DNA of 64,000 nucleotides from Delphinapterus leucas (GCF_002288925.2 NW_022098076.1:73902145-73966144); one strand, 5' to 3'; counted from the stretch's first letter, positions 11,811-23,401 are shown. Program-made: numbers and translations. Notes: a model not told the origin generated them from the letters alone.

Positions 11811-12864
11811 CTTAAATGTTCGGAAGGCATTCTTTGTCAGCAGGGTTAGGAAAAAATAATTAGAGGTTAATTAAAAATCGCACATGTAAAGGCCTGGGGA
11901 AGAACACAAGGAAATCTTCTGGGGGTGCCGGTAATATTCCAGATCTTGGTGATCTAGGCAGGGACATGAGTGTATCCATCAAGCTACACATTTAAGATTC
12001 ATGCACTTCATACATGACTGTATATATAGATGTGTGTGGGTGTGGGTGTGTGTATGTGTGTGTGTATATATATATCAACCAACAAACTACCAAATTTAGA
12101 AATTTAAAATAATGAGATGGATGATTATTTATTTACTCTGTGTAGGAGTAGACAGGCCAATGACCTCTTCCTTGGGGTGTGCAGCTGAGACAAAGCAAGT
12201 TAAAGCCCACTGTGTTATATTTAGTGGAAAAAAGACTTCATAAAACAAAGAGGTGAAAACTAGTCCTATCTACTCCCCCGCTCCGTCCCCACCAGTATCT
12301 CTTCATCCCAGGCTAGCAGGCTCATTCTTAGGAGAGGCTCATTTGGGACAGGCTTCATTAAATTTTTCTCACGAGTCACAATGGACCGGGGATATGATTG
12401 AGTGAAAGGCAAAGGCTATAGATTCCTTTAATGAAGGTAAAATGTACATCTGATTCCACACACTTGTCTACAAGAACTGAGGGGGGTAAGCTTCCCAAGC
12501 CTGAGTGTCCTTATGAAACTGGTATAGATGCTTCAGCCCCATCAAATAAGCATCCCATCTGGTCCATCAAGACACTTCTTTGTCATCCTCTTTCAGAGCG
12601 GAGGTGGACTGTGGAATCAGTAGATGCTCTGACCACATGCTTGTCTTTTCATCGGGTGCAAGCACCTAGTGCCAACCCCAGCACATTCCCGAGGGCATAT
12701 CTCAAGACCAGGAGGAAATTCGGCTAGATCCCATTTCCAGGCATCTCATTGCCCTACCTCGCTCAAGCTTCAGGTCCACTGGGGTCTATGATTGCAGCTT
12801 TAGCTCAGCCAACACTCATGAGTCCCTGTGGGGCACATAAACATGAGGGAACCATAGTCCTCGC
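11811..12864. other. Unique non-coding DNA with (TG)n/(TA)n tract
   Basis: TG-rich then TA-rich simple sequence at about 12020-12076. No gene. The 98-codon sense frame at 12431-12727 has no recognisable domain. Confidence 0.4.
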
Positions 12865-13317
12865 TGTATGAGTTGGTTAGGGCTACCATAACAAAGTGCC
12901 ACAAACCGGATGGTAGCTTAGAACAACGGGAATTTATTGTCTCACAGTTCTGGAGACCAGAAGTCTGAAATCAAGGTTTCTGTAGGCCCATGCTCCCTCT
13001 GAAGATGCTAGGGAGAACAATCTCTTCCAGGTTTCTCTCCCAGCTTCTGGTAGTTCATTGGCTTGTGGTAGCATAACTCCAGTCTACACATGGCATCCTT
13101 GCTGAATGCATGTCTATATTCAAATTTCTCCTTTTTTTTTTTTAAAGAACACCTGTCATATTGGATTAAAGGCCCACCCTAACCCAGAATGACCTCATCT
13201 TAACTAGTCACATCTGCAATGACCGTATTTTCAAATAAGGTCACGTCCTGAAGGGTTAGGACTTCAATATGAATATGAATTTGGGTTGGGTGATGCAATT
13301 CAACCTATAACACTCGC
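12860..13317 (-). mobile_element. MaLR (MLT1-type) solo LTR, antisense
   Basis: Solo LTR of the ERVL-MaLR type read backwards: 'gttagggctaccataacaaa', 'aatttattgtctcacagttc', 'ggcccaccctaacccagaat', ending 'caacctataaca'. On the plus strand it runs TG (12865) to CA (13312). It is flanked by a perfect 5-bp duplication CTCGC (12860-12864 and 13313-13317), the size expected for this group. No internal retroviral sequence remains, so the locus is consistent with LTR-LTR recombination. A poly-T run interrupts it at about 13130. Confidence 0.88.
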
Positions 13318-14369
13318 CCTCCAAGGGTTTATGGTCCAGTTATGGAGAGAGGCATATACGTTACTGAAGTCTGTTAAAAATTGCTAGTTACTAGGATGAA
13401 ATCCTACTGGAATTTGTCCCCATAGCAAGGATTTTTCTACTGATATCTACCTATCAACTGTTTCACAATTTGTCAGCATGGTAATAAATAAAGTTGGTTT
13501 ATAGACATGTCAGTATTGTACACATATTTCAACCATGACAAAAAGGTGAATAACAATACTGCTCTAGAGGAATATTATGTGATTTTAGCACGAGGCAAAA
13601 AGTCAAAAGGCTCAATAATGGATTCCGTTAAAGTAAGGCAGAGGGAAATAAAAGTGATATTGATGAAGGTGTTGCGTTTCATTTTATCACAGCCAAGAGA
13701 GCAGAGCATTTAGCCACTTAAACTGTGTCTGCATGACAGGGCGGAACGGGGCTTTGGTGATTATCTGGTTCATCTCATCAGCTTGGATATCCATTTGGAT
13801 AATTCAAGCCCCAAGTGAACAGGGCAGGAGTTCGAAAGAATTATGCGGAACATTAATCTAAAAATGGGGTTCAAAGAAGGGGGCTTAGAAAGTAGAGGTC
13901 AGTAAAGATGGTCTTGAGACTTTTCTCCTGGATTTTTCAGGCTGATAATGATCATCACAGAAATGCAAACATCAAAAACATATTTAGATAAAGTTCAAAA
14001 GGTAAAATAGAGAATTCCAGCTACGGTGGAGGAGTCTTACCAGGGCCATTGCAGTGCATCCTGCAGCTGTGAACGTTGGGTTAACTTGCTCCATTACTGA
14101 CAGCTTTCTACTAAGATGGAATCAAGTAGTGCCTCATCCAAATGCTACTTTGTGTTCTATAGACATATTTCCTCGGGTATATTTTGTTGTACACTTTCTT
14201 GCCACTTGTGCTCAAATAATAAAATATCATGAAATGTGTGTCTGGTGAGGGGGGTGTCATCTCAGGTTTTTTTTTTTTTTTTTGTCTCATACAAAAGTAT
14301 CAAAGCAAAGTTGTTTCTCAAACACTTTTTCCTTCCATACTGTTATTTTCTCTTATATGTACTACTTTA
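13318..14369. other. Unique non-coding DNA
   Basis: No gene or confident repeat. A poly-T run lies at about 14265-14283, possibly the tail of an unrecognised antisense retroposon. Confidence 0.4.
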
Positions 14370-14920
14370 AAACACATACCAGTCTGATGATGTCAGTCCT
14401 TTGCTGAAAACGCTTTCACAGCTTCCCATTGCCCTTGGAGCCAAGTCCAAACTCTGAAACACAATCTGCAAAGTCCCGTAGGAGCTGACCCCAGTTCACT
14501 TGTCTAGTCATCAGGCATGTTTTGTTTCTATTCTTTCAGATCCTCAAATATCTAAAGCTCTTTTTTAACTCTGAGCATTTGTCCCTGCTGTTCCCTCTAC
14601 TTCTGTATTTCCACATCGCTGTCTGGTTAGCCCTTACTCATCCGGCAGTCTCAGTATAGATGTCACTTGTCCCAGGAGACAGCTGCAATCCCCAAGTCCA
14701 CATGCCTCTCCCTTTCTTCTTGGCATCCGGCACGTCCTCATTTTGTAGCATTTATCGCACTGTGACATGATTGCCTGCTTACGTGTGTGTATTCACCCAT
14801 ACGCTCTAATTTTTCCCAAGGACAGCCACTGATTTTTTCTTGTTCAATATTGTATTCTCAATGCCTTGTAGACTAAGTTGGTACTAGATAGTGTTTTGAA
14901 CAAATGAATAAACAAATGAA
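14370..14920 (+). repeat. LINE-2 (L2) 3' end relic
   Basis: L2-like order of motifs: 'cagcttcccattgcccttgg', 'ccaagtccaaactctgaaac', 'gcatttatcgcactgtgaca', then 'ttgtattctcaatgccttgt' and the terminal 'gaacaaatgaataaacaaat'. Non-coding and highly diverged. Confidence 0.75.
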
Positions 14921-15004
14921 GGAAAAAAACAAATATACTGTCTCTAATGTCTCTGGAAGATGAGTAACTACTAACAACTATGTTAAATACTCTTTCTGTT
15001 CAAA

Positions 15005-15235
15005 AACAAGTAAAAATTATTGATAGTAATGAAGGTCAGAAGAGTGGTTACCTTTGGGAGTACTAACTGGGAAGAGGCACAAGGGGAAGTCCAGAGGAAC
15101 AGAGAATTGTCCCTATCTTGATCTCGATATTAGTTTCATGGGCTTCTGCATATGTACAAATTCACTGAGCCATGCCCTTAGGATCTACACACTTTGTTGC
15201 ATAAGTTAATAAAAAGAAAAAAAAAATTAACTATT
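15005..15235 (+). repeat. Old L1 3' UTR fragment, sense
   Basis: 'cagaagagtggttacctttg' through 'aattcactgagccatgccct' and an A-rich tail ending near 15230 resembles the 3' end of an old L1M-type element. Family assignment is tentative. Confidence 0.5.
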
Positions 15236-17100
15236 TTTATCTCACTCTAATGCCAAGGATATATTTTAACTAACATTAGCTCAAGAAAGTCTGGGTTCTG
15301 GTTTCAAAGGTAGTCTTATAATTCTGTTTGATAAGATTGCCCCAAACTTCTGAACACAGGTTGGGTGGGCCGATGAAGATTTTTACTTCTACCTCTGGAG
15401 CCCAGAGCAATTTCAAACCAGCTAAGGGGCTAGGGTTGGTCTCGTCTAAGCATCATTTGGGAATCAGCTCTCTTCCAGGCCTTCCAATCACACGATATCC
15501 ACTCTATCCTGGTTCTAACCCCATAAGCACCAACCTTATTGCACTTCCAGAACCTTTTTTCAAATGGTTCTCAGCAAACGCAGAAATCCTTCTTAGTCAC
15601 CCCAAACTGAAGCCACCTCCAACAGTAATGGAAGATCCCCTCTGACCAATCATGGAATTCCCCAGTTCTCAAACCGACTCCCTCAAGGGGACTTCCAGTG
15701 AGCTCAGCAGAATTTTTGTATAATTAAGCCATCTTTCCAGCATATCATCATTCAAGAAATTATTCCATACTTTGAGGGGAATGGAATTAATTTTCCTCTT
15801 TTAAACTGATTTAAATTTGTATGCATGTTCATAGAATTCTCGAATTAACTTCATTTATAGTTACATTTGCTCCACATATAACTATTAACATTTTTGCAGC
15901 TATACTCTTTATTCATTCTGGTGCCATGTTTGAGACCAATCATAACATTTCTAAATCAACTTTATTCTAACCTTTCTCCCTCATCAAACCAATGTTGATT
16001 TTCTGTACTTCAGCCTTGCAGTGCTTAAAATCCTGTCTGTGTCTTCAGCCTTTTGGAGGGTTAAATAGGCTATGCAAATTGAGTACAAATGGTCTTTGCA
16101 TATTGGTCTACGTCGTTTTTCTGTCTGTTGCATCCAGCAGTTATTCAGTCTGGCATAACGGTCAGAAGCAAGTGCAAACTTGTAGCTGTCTTTGACTGAG
16201 GAATATGTATTATTGTTATTAGATGATGTACAAGCTGCTGGTGCGCTATCTGTGGAGTCGGGAGCCCGCTTCTCTCCGAAGATTTTATCTTTTAAGGGCA
16301 CATACAATTTTTAGACTTGCATTTCAGCCTCGTGAATACACACATAGCTGCACAGAGTTAACACAGATCATCCATCTTGAGTTTCTTTTGGTTCAAGAAG
16401 CCATGGAACTAAATCCCATACAACCTACATAAGCCTGTGTGTTTAAATCAACTTTAATGGGGGAAAAAAACGTTCAACTACTTACTAATTTAGGACAAGA
16501 AAATATTGTAACCTGAATTTAATAATATTTTCGACAAAGTTATATACCCTCAGAAAAGTGAGCTAGCTGTAGCCTTTTTCAACTCTACGTGTATTAAATA
16601 TATTAAACATTTTTCAGAAGTTTCTAAAGTCTGATTTGAAACCATGTCAGTGAAGATTTTTAATTCTAACGTTTGCAAACCAGGACATGAAAGAATACTG
16701 CAAGCTCTCTATTTAGAGAAATATGAACATACATACATTCACAATATAGGATCAGCATTGGACGATGTAGGTACATAAGAAACTACTCCAGAATTTAATA
16801 GCTTTTTTGCCGTAGTAATGATTTTCTCTCTTTTTTTTTTTTCCACTGCTCTGTCCCCCCTTCACTATTCAAGCACATAGCCCAGCTCTGTGTTCATAAG
16901 GCCAGGGAAAAGCAAGACTGTGTGGGAAATACAAACAGCCTAAAAATCTCTAGCTTTTGTGTTTTCAACTGTTTGAATCCTTTAAGGAGCTGCTGCCAGA
17001 TGTTTGGGACACAAATATCACTTAAAGAGGGATTCCCTCTGAGGGAAAAACATCAAGATTATGTGAAAAAAGAATCCTTCCCCCAGATATCAGTCAGCGT
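15236..17100. other. Unique non-coding DNA
   Basis: No gene. Open frames of 105-107 codons (15328-15645 sense, 15984-16307 antisense) lack any recognisable domain or splice context. The stretch 16200-16560 is free of recognisable repeats and could be ordinary or constrained unique DNA. Confidence 0.4.
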
Positions 17101-17650
17101 CCTGTGAGGAACACCTAAATCTCACCGGCATTTCAACAGAGTGGGTTTAATTTTGGAAGTTGGCTCTCCAAGTGTCAAAGGGCCAAGAGACCAAGAGCGA
17201 TCCTCTGAGGTGAGGCTCTGGAGGTAATAACAATAGGGGGCGGGGACCACTGGGCTGCTTTAGGGGAGGGCCTCCCTGAGGAGGGGCTCAGACCTGGGAG
17301 GATGGAGCACTGCCCAGCTACTGCTGGCTATTATGAGGGGCCCGAGGGGCAGGTTCTGGAAGTGCTGACAGATGCTGGGGCTGAGGCCTGAGCCAGCTGC
17401 CACTGGTGGGACACAACCCCTGTCCTGGGCAGCACTGACAGGACCAGCCGTGCACAGGGATGAAGCCACTTCTCCTTTCCTCCCTCCCTGCCTTCTCCTC
17501 TGCTGCTGCCACCTGGCAGGATGAGCAGAAGGGCTGCTGGCAAAGAAGTCTGGGAAATACAGTTTCCAGAATCCCAGTCCCAGCATCTCAGAGCAGGGTG
17601 TAAACAGGGTGAATTTGGAGCTGAGAGGCAATAGGTAAATAACAAGCATA
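17101..17650. repeat. G+C-richer block, probable old dispersed repeat
   Basis: Locally G+C-rich with 'gatgctggggctgaggcctg', 'ccacttctcctttcctccct' and 'gtctgggaaatacagtttcc', a pattern reminiscent of an old interspersed repeat. I cannot name it or define its ends. Two overlapping antisense frames of 115-129 codons reflect the low stop frequency of G+C-rich DNA. Confidence 0.35.
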
Positions 17651-19214
17651 TTCCTGTACCTGAAAAAAAAGGTACCACTGGATTTAAAAGAGAAGAAATT
17701 GGGAGTTGATAAGAGCTAGAATTTGGTGGGTCCTGGGATGGTGTTTCCTAGGCAGAAGCATAGAAACTGAAGAGGGAGAAATCTAACAGGGACAAGAAAT
17801 GTCTTAGCAGAGACATACGTAGATGATTACTTGATGATCACTTGCCCTCTCGCATACCCGATGCAGCGTCACCCTCAACCCCTGTCAACTTAGATACACC
17901 CCCAGAAACAGGAGGTGTGCTCGAGTTGATCAAGTTGAAATTTTGCTTCCCAGGCAGAATAGGACTTGATATAGAAATTAATTTGAGCCTTAGAAAAATG
18001 AAGAAAGCGAGTATTTTAAGTATGTCTGAATTTGTGGACTAATAGTTATACCCTCTATAATATATTTTCAATTGTGTAAGAACTGCAGACATGGGAAAAA
18101 CGTTGGAAGTTTAACACCAATTATTTTTGCAATTATTCTTTGCAGTTATTATTTGTCGAGTCTAGCATTACAGCTGTTCTTTTTCTTCTTTATATCTCAT
18201 TATTTTCCTAATTGTTTTCCACAATAAACTTGTATCACTTTTCCAATACAAACTACTTTTTAAAAGCTTGTTGATATGTTATATTGTGACATTATATCAT
18301 GTCTCAACTACATTTCTGAATTGTCCTGATAAAAAGTCTAAATTTCCCTTTTATTCTCACATTTTGTGTTAGGAAGATTAGAAACTAGCAGATTTTGTGA
18401 GTTCCATTCCTTGATGTGTCCTTCTAAACCTCATGCATCTTCTGAATAAAAAGAGGAGTGTAGTCTTCATTTTCTATTTCATTTTGACAAGAAAATATTA
18501 ATTCCAATCATTTTCTAGGTTGAAATTTTTATAAACCCTTTCTTCTGCCTGTTGGCACAAAAGTCTGGCTCTATTACAGTAGCATATGATTGATCTTGAA
18601 AATATGGCAGAAATGACTTGCCGAAAATTTTGGAGAACGGTTCCAAAAGTTCGGGCAGAGTTCTGTTTTTGTCAGTAAAACGTGGGCAACGGAATAAGGT
18701 TTGGGAGATGATAAATATGATTAAAGGAAAGAAAGGTCAGGCACTTTATTTTCTACAAAAGCCCTTTTCACCGTAATACTTATAATATGAAAAACTCTTT
18801 TCCATTGAAAAGAGAAGAAGGGAGAGAAAGACAGAGATCATTTAACTTTGGGAGAGGCTTGACTCCCAGGACAAACGATGACCTGGGAGTTTAAAATCTG
18901 CATCTGCCTTTAGGCATTGTGCCTTGAAATCTGTTGTAAATTCCCTGTGTTATTAGTTCAGATTTCCACCAAGAGCAAGATTCATGAGTTTCCAAAGAAA
19001 GAAAATACACTTGTTTAGAGATGCATTCCAGTTAGCATCTGTAAACAAGCCAACACCTGCAAGTGTATTTTAGGAGAAAATAAAAACAGGTAAAGAAGGA
19101 TGAATGCAAATGTGTGATCATCATTAGAATCAGATATCAATATTGTCAATTCCAGGAAGAATTTCTCTTTCTCCACTGCAGCCCTTGTTGGACGGCTCTA
19201 TCTTACCTGCTCTG
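17651..19214. other. Unique non-coding DNA
   Basis: A+T-rich. About 18960-19080 has forkhead-type words ('gtaaacaagcc' at 19041-19051) and no repeat signature. No gene seen. Confidence 0.4.
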
Positions 19215-19515
19215 GGGTTAGGCTTGGCCAGGTGACATGCACTGGCCAAGGAAATGTGAATGGAACTGGTCTGTGTCACTTCTGGCTTCTAAGAAGATTA
19301 TGACCCAACACATAACCCCCCAGTTCTCTCCTCCTAGCCCGTAATTGGCATCAGCCTGGGTTCTAAGCAGATCCCCAATGAACAAAGTAGCCCTGTGGAT
19401 CCTTGATGGACATATAGAATGAGCGCAAAAAAAAAATAAAAGCAACTTTGTTGTTTTAAGTCACTAAGACCTAAGACTTTGAGGTTGTTTGTTATTACAT
19501 CATAACCTGGCCCAT
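19215..19515 (+). repeat. Old LTR-like dispersed repeat, family not assigned
   Basis: Motifs 'tggccaaggaaatgtgaatg', 'tttgttgttttaagtcacta' and 'gttattacatcataacctgg' recall a common old mammalian LTR-like repeat. Ends are eroded and no target duplication is visible. Confidence 0.5.
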
Positions 19516-19732
19516 TGAATGTTACAATATTCATCCTCAAAAGCATTTTAAAGAATCTATGTTTTTATTTCCCATTGAGTGGGAAAGAGTTTCTGTGGGT
19601 TATCATTTCAGTGATTCGGGGCAGGGATTTAGATATTTTATAACTTCCCCTATTTAAAATATGTAACATTATATTATGCCTCCATTTAGTATAGACACTT
19701 TACTTCTGCCATGCCTTTTGAAAAACACGTTT

Positions 19733-19922
19733 AAATCTTGTGTTCTTGGGCTTCCCTGGTGGCGCAGTGGTTGAGAGTCCGCCTGCGAATGCAGGGGACA
19801 CAGGTTCGTGCCCCGGTCCGGGAAGATCCCACATGCCGCCGAGCGGCTGGGCCCGTAAGCCATGGCCGCTGAGCTTGCGCGTCCGGAGCCTGTGCTCCGC
19901 AACGGGAAAAATCTTGTGTTCT
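19733..19922 (+). mobile_element. 3'-truncated short CHR SINE with perfect target duplications
   Basis: Body about 19747-19908 starts 'gggcttccctggtggcgcag', has box B 'aggttcgtgcccc' and continues to 'ctgtgctccgcaacggga', then stops. The usual 3' part ('gaggccacaacagtgagagg', 'cccgcgtacc' and a long A-tail) is missing. The copy is nevertheless flanked by identical 14-bp duplications 'aaatcttgtgttct' (19733-19746 and 19909-19922). The truncated form is therefore what inserted, not the result of a later deletion. Only about five A residues lie at the junction, some shared with the duplication. Confidence 0.93.
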
Positions 19923-20420
19923 CATATGTTCCTTTACTCCTATAGTTATTTCTTAAAATCCTTTTGATGAACGTCTAATGTATATTGCCATGAATGTAAT
20001 GAATAGATGTCTGCTTCTTCAACTATTACATTTTAAAACATAGGTGTCTGTGTCTGTGTAATAAATCTAAACAAATTTTTCATTTTGATGTTTAGGTACT
20101 TTATCTGGCAACCATATAACTAGAAGATTATATTCTTCTTCCCTTTAATAAATGTCACAAGAAACAGAGCTAGTAACAGGAAATTAGTGTTTGAAAAATC
20201 AGTCATTGCGTGGCTGTGAAAAAAAAAAAGCTCTCCAAGGATAAGATTATTATGGCTATGGATTAATGAAAAAATATTCACCTATCTTCTGTAAGTCAAT
20301 CTTTCCTCAAAATCTTGTGAGGCATTCTTCTGGGCTACTAATGGTCTCTTTTATTTAAACTTGATATTGGGCTCTTTTTTAAAATCATTCCGTTTTTTCA
20401 GGTGCTCTCGTCAGTAGGGT
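19923..20420. other. Unique non-coding DNA
   Basis: A+T-rich, no gene or repeat recognised. Confidence 0.4.
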
Positions 20421-20800
20421 GAATTTGAAATTATTTATGCTGGGTGTGGACCTATTTGAGGGAACTGGCAAGACAGGCACTTTTGAAGCTGCTGTTTTTT
20501 CATCAGCTGGAGGCAGGAACCTAATCCCTGCATTGTGACCAGATCTGACATAAGTGAACGCAGCTTGCCTCTCGGATCAGATTGGAGGGAAGAGCTAGGC
20601 TGCAGGTCCCCAGCTGACAAAAGGGAAAGGCAGGGAAAGATAAGAACTGTGGTTTCAAATATCCTTAATGGGAATTCTCTACAGTCATTTGTCATCAGGG
20701 CTGGGTGCTGTCAGAGCTTTGATTACTGCCTCCTCTTCCCTGGGAACCCTTTTATTTGGTGCCTCTAGTGTTTGGACTTGGGCCAGAACTTTTTTGTGTG
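20421..20800. promoter_or_regulatory. Candidate cis-regulatory block with adjacent GATA and RUNX words
   Basis: Unique block of more even base composition than its flanks. It contains AGATAAGAA at about 20638-20646 immediately followed by the RUNX-type word TGTGGTT (20648-20654), plus E-box-like CAGCTG (20502-20507 and 20611-20616 region). Paired GATA/RUNX words are known from haematopoietic and endothelial enhancers. Here the evidence is motif spacing only; such words occur by chance and no conservation data are available. Confidence 0.25.
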
Positions 20801-21039
20801 TTTTCTAGGTAACTCTGGGTCTGTCTCAGTACAACCCTGGAGTGATTCATACATCTGTAACCGATAGACCATGGTCTGACTTTTAGCAGTCCACGTTCTC
20901 CTCACATATCCACGCCCTGAAAGGTGATGGTGAGATTTTGTTCTTTTCTTTTGTTTTCCTGCCTATTATCTTGTTGGCTCAGAATGCCTAAAATGTGTGC
21001 AAGCCATGGAACTGGGCATTTTTATCAGCATTTTTTTTT

Positions 21040-21285
21040 TCTCATTTGACATTTATTTTTTATAATTTATTTTTTTATGGAAGTTTAGTTGATTTACAAT
21101 CCTGTGTTAATTTCTGCTGCACAGCAAGGTGACTCAGTTGTACACGTATATGCATTCTTTCCTATATTCTTTTCCATTATGGTTTATCCCAGGATATTGA
21201 ATATAGTTCCATGTGCTACACAGTAGGACCTTGTTGTTTATCTGTTCTATATGTAATTGTTTGCAATATCAGTATTTTTATGGGT
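21040..21285 (-). mobile_element. L1 3' end fragment, antisense
   Basis: Poly-T-rich start followed by 'tagttgatttacaatcctgt', 'agcaaggtgactcagttgta', 'ttcttttccattatggttta' and 'cacagtaggaccttgttgtt'. This is the 3' UTR of the cetartiodactyl-type L1 in antisense, 5'-truncated to about 230 bp. Confidence 0.85.
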
Positions 21286-22098
21286 TTGGTTTTTTTAGGT
21301 TATGCATCGTGAAACTCAATCAACACGTTAAAAAAAGAGCAGGCAATCAGCAGAGGAATGAGAATTGCTAGTGGCTTCCGATGAATGAGTCTGAAAGACC
21401 TGTCACGTGGAGCCTAGAAAGACTTTAATTAGCTGCAAGGCTGAAATGCCCTGTAGGCCCGTCCCATTAAAGCCCTGCCATCCTACCCCTCCCGGCTGGC
21501 TGGCGAGGGGAGCTGTGAAAAGATGCGCTGAGGCCGGCTGCGAACACAAGCCATGCCGCTCATTTTTGCCTGCACCTCCACACGGCTAATAAAAGGTAAT
21601 TCACCTGGACACATTTTCCAATTCTTGGTTTGTAAAACCAGCTGTGGATATTAACGAAGCCCCACTCAATTTTTGCCTGTTCCTAACGCAGCACCTGAAA
21701 GGGTGAAACAGGAGAAGAACCAGTTTTTTCTGTCAACCAAGAAGGGGATTCCTTGAGGAATTTCAAGTCGTGTGCAAGCAGACTTGTCCTGGCCAGGCCT
21801 CAGACCCACTCAGGGCCTGCAACCCCTTTATGGGGATGGAGCCTAACAGGTTGTGCAATGGGGCTGAGAGCTCATGGTCAAAAGAAGTCCAGAACTTTCA
21901 GGGATGCTCATGACCCAGTCTGTACAGGGGGCCACGAGCTGTGTGCATTGTCTATAGCTCCATTTCTTCTGGGACATAGTGATCTTCTCTGTTATGAGTC
22001 TCAGAAGTGACCTTTTGCTGTCACCAAAAAGCTCAGACAATGCAGGGTGTTGTCAGGAAGGCTACTGAAAACCTAAGGGAAGCAGGCTTATGTATGTT
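21286..22098. other. Unique DNA, possible conserved regulatory block at 21380-21720
   Basis: No repeat recognised. The stretch 21400-21720 has CpGs, a homeodomain word 'tttaattagc' (21424-21433), 'ggctaataaaaggtaattca' (21584-21603) and an E-box CACCTG (21602-21607). A 60-codon open frame (21407-21589) has no recognisable domain. It may be an enhancer or an unrecognised exon; neither is proved. Confidence 0.3.
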
Positions 22099-23387
22099 TT
22101 GGGTTGGCCAAAAGTTTCATTTGTTTTTTTCCATAAGACGGCTCTAGTAGCACTTAGTTGTCTTTAACTTCATTCAGAACAATTTTGTTAGATTGTATGT
22201 GACAGCTGTCATATCAGCGTGCATTTAAAAAAGACATCAAAATTGGTGACTTTTTGTGTAGCCATTTTAATATTTAAGATGGAAGAAAAAAAGCAACATT
22301 TTCGGCATATTATGCTTTATTATTTCAAGAAAGGTAAAAATGCAACTGAAATGCAAAAAAAAGATTTGTGCAGTGTATGGAGAAGGTGCTGTGACTGATC
22401 GAACTTGTCAAAAGTGGTTTGTGAAGTTCCATGCTGGAGGTTTCCCGCTGGATGAGGCTCCACGGTCAGGTAGACCAGTTGAAGTTGATAGCGATCAAAT
22501 CGAGATATTGATTGAGAACCATCAACGTTACACCACGTGGGAGATAGCCGACATACTCAAAATATCCAAACCAAGCGTTGAAAATTACTTGCACCAGCTT
22601 GGTTATGTGAACTGCTTTGATGTTTGGGTTCCACATAAGTTAAGCAAAAAAAAACCTCGTTGACCATATTTCCACATGAGATTCTCTCCTGAAAGGTAAT
22701 GAAAACAAATTGCCCTGTTTTTAAAACAAATTATGATGGGCGATGAAAAGTGGATACTGTACAACAGTGTGGAATGGAAGAGATTGTGGGGCAAGCGAAA
22801 TGAACCACCACCAACCACACCAAAGACCGGTCTTCATCCAAAAGAGGTGATGTTGTGTATATGGTGGGATTGGAAGGGAGTCCTGTATTATGAGCTTCTT
22901 CCAGAAAACCAAACAATTAATTCCAACAACTACTGCTCTCAATCAGACCAACTGAAAGCTGCACTCAACGAAAAGTGTCCAGAATTAGTCAACAGAAAAC
23001 GCATAATCTTCCATCAGGATTAGGCAAGACTGTGTGTTTCTTTGATGACCAGGCAAAAACTGTTACAGCTTGGCTGGGAAATTCTGATTCATCCACCATA
23101 TTCACCAGACATTGCACCTTCGGATTTCCGTTTATTTCAGTCTTTACAAAATTCTCTTAGTGGAAAAAATTTCAATTCCCTGGAAGACTGTAAAAGGCAC
23201 CCGGAACAGTTCTTTGCTCAAAAAGATAAAAAGTTTTGGGAAGACGGAATTATGAAGTTGCCTGGAAAATGGCAGAAGGTAATGGAACCAAAGGGTGAAT
23301 ACGTTGTTCAATAAAGTTCTTAGTGAAAATGAAGAATGTGTCTTTTATTTTTATTTAAAAACCAAAGGCACTTTTTGGCCAACCCAA
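22099..23387 (+). mobile_element. Mariner-type DNA transposon, nearly complete
   Basis: About 1,289 bp bounded by inverted terminal repeats: left 'ttgggttggccaaaag' (from 22099) and right '...ctttttggccaacccaa' (ending 23387), whose complement starts 'ttgggttggccaaaaag'. Mariners insert at TA; the right flank is TA (23388-23389), while the left flank reads TT, so that TA has probably mutated. Both flanks carry 'tatgta' simple sequence. The single internal gene is a transposase pseudogene. Full-length size and intact ends suggest a moderately young element compared with the L2/MIR relics. Confidence 0.93.
22279..23314 (+). pseudogene. Mariner transposase pseudogene
   Basis: Mariner transposases bind the terminal repeats and cut and paste the element with a D,D34D catalytic triad. 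The remnant starts at ATG 22279 (MEEKKQHFRHIMLYYFKKG) and ends at TAA 23312-23314, 1,036 bp, matching the usual ~345 codons. The N-terminal DNA-binding part includes 'DRTCQKWFVKFHAGG' and 'APRSGRPVEVDSDQIE'. All three catalytic Asp codons remain: GDEKW (Asp at 22742-22744), HQD (23018-23020) and APSDF (23123-23125); 34 residues separate the last two. Breaks: a frameshift in the A-run near 22350-22362; another in the A-run near 22646-22655 with stops following; a compensating shift near 22710; an in-frame TAG at 23021-23023 directly after HQD. It cannot make a functional protein. Confidence 0.93.
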
Positions 23388-23401
23388 TATGTATGTATGT
23401 A

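Noticed and set aside
17260..17678. Two antisense frames of 115-129 codons suggesting a G+C-rich exon
   Set aside because: They overlap in different frames without recognisable domains; the sequence resembles an old dispersed repeat and G+C-rich DNA has few stops.
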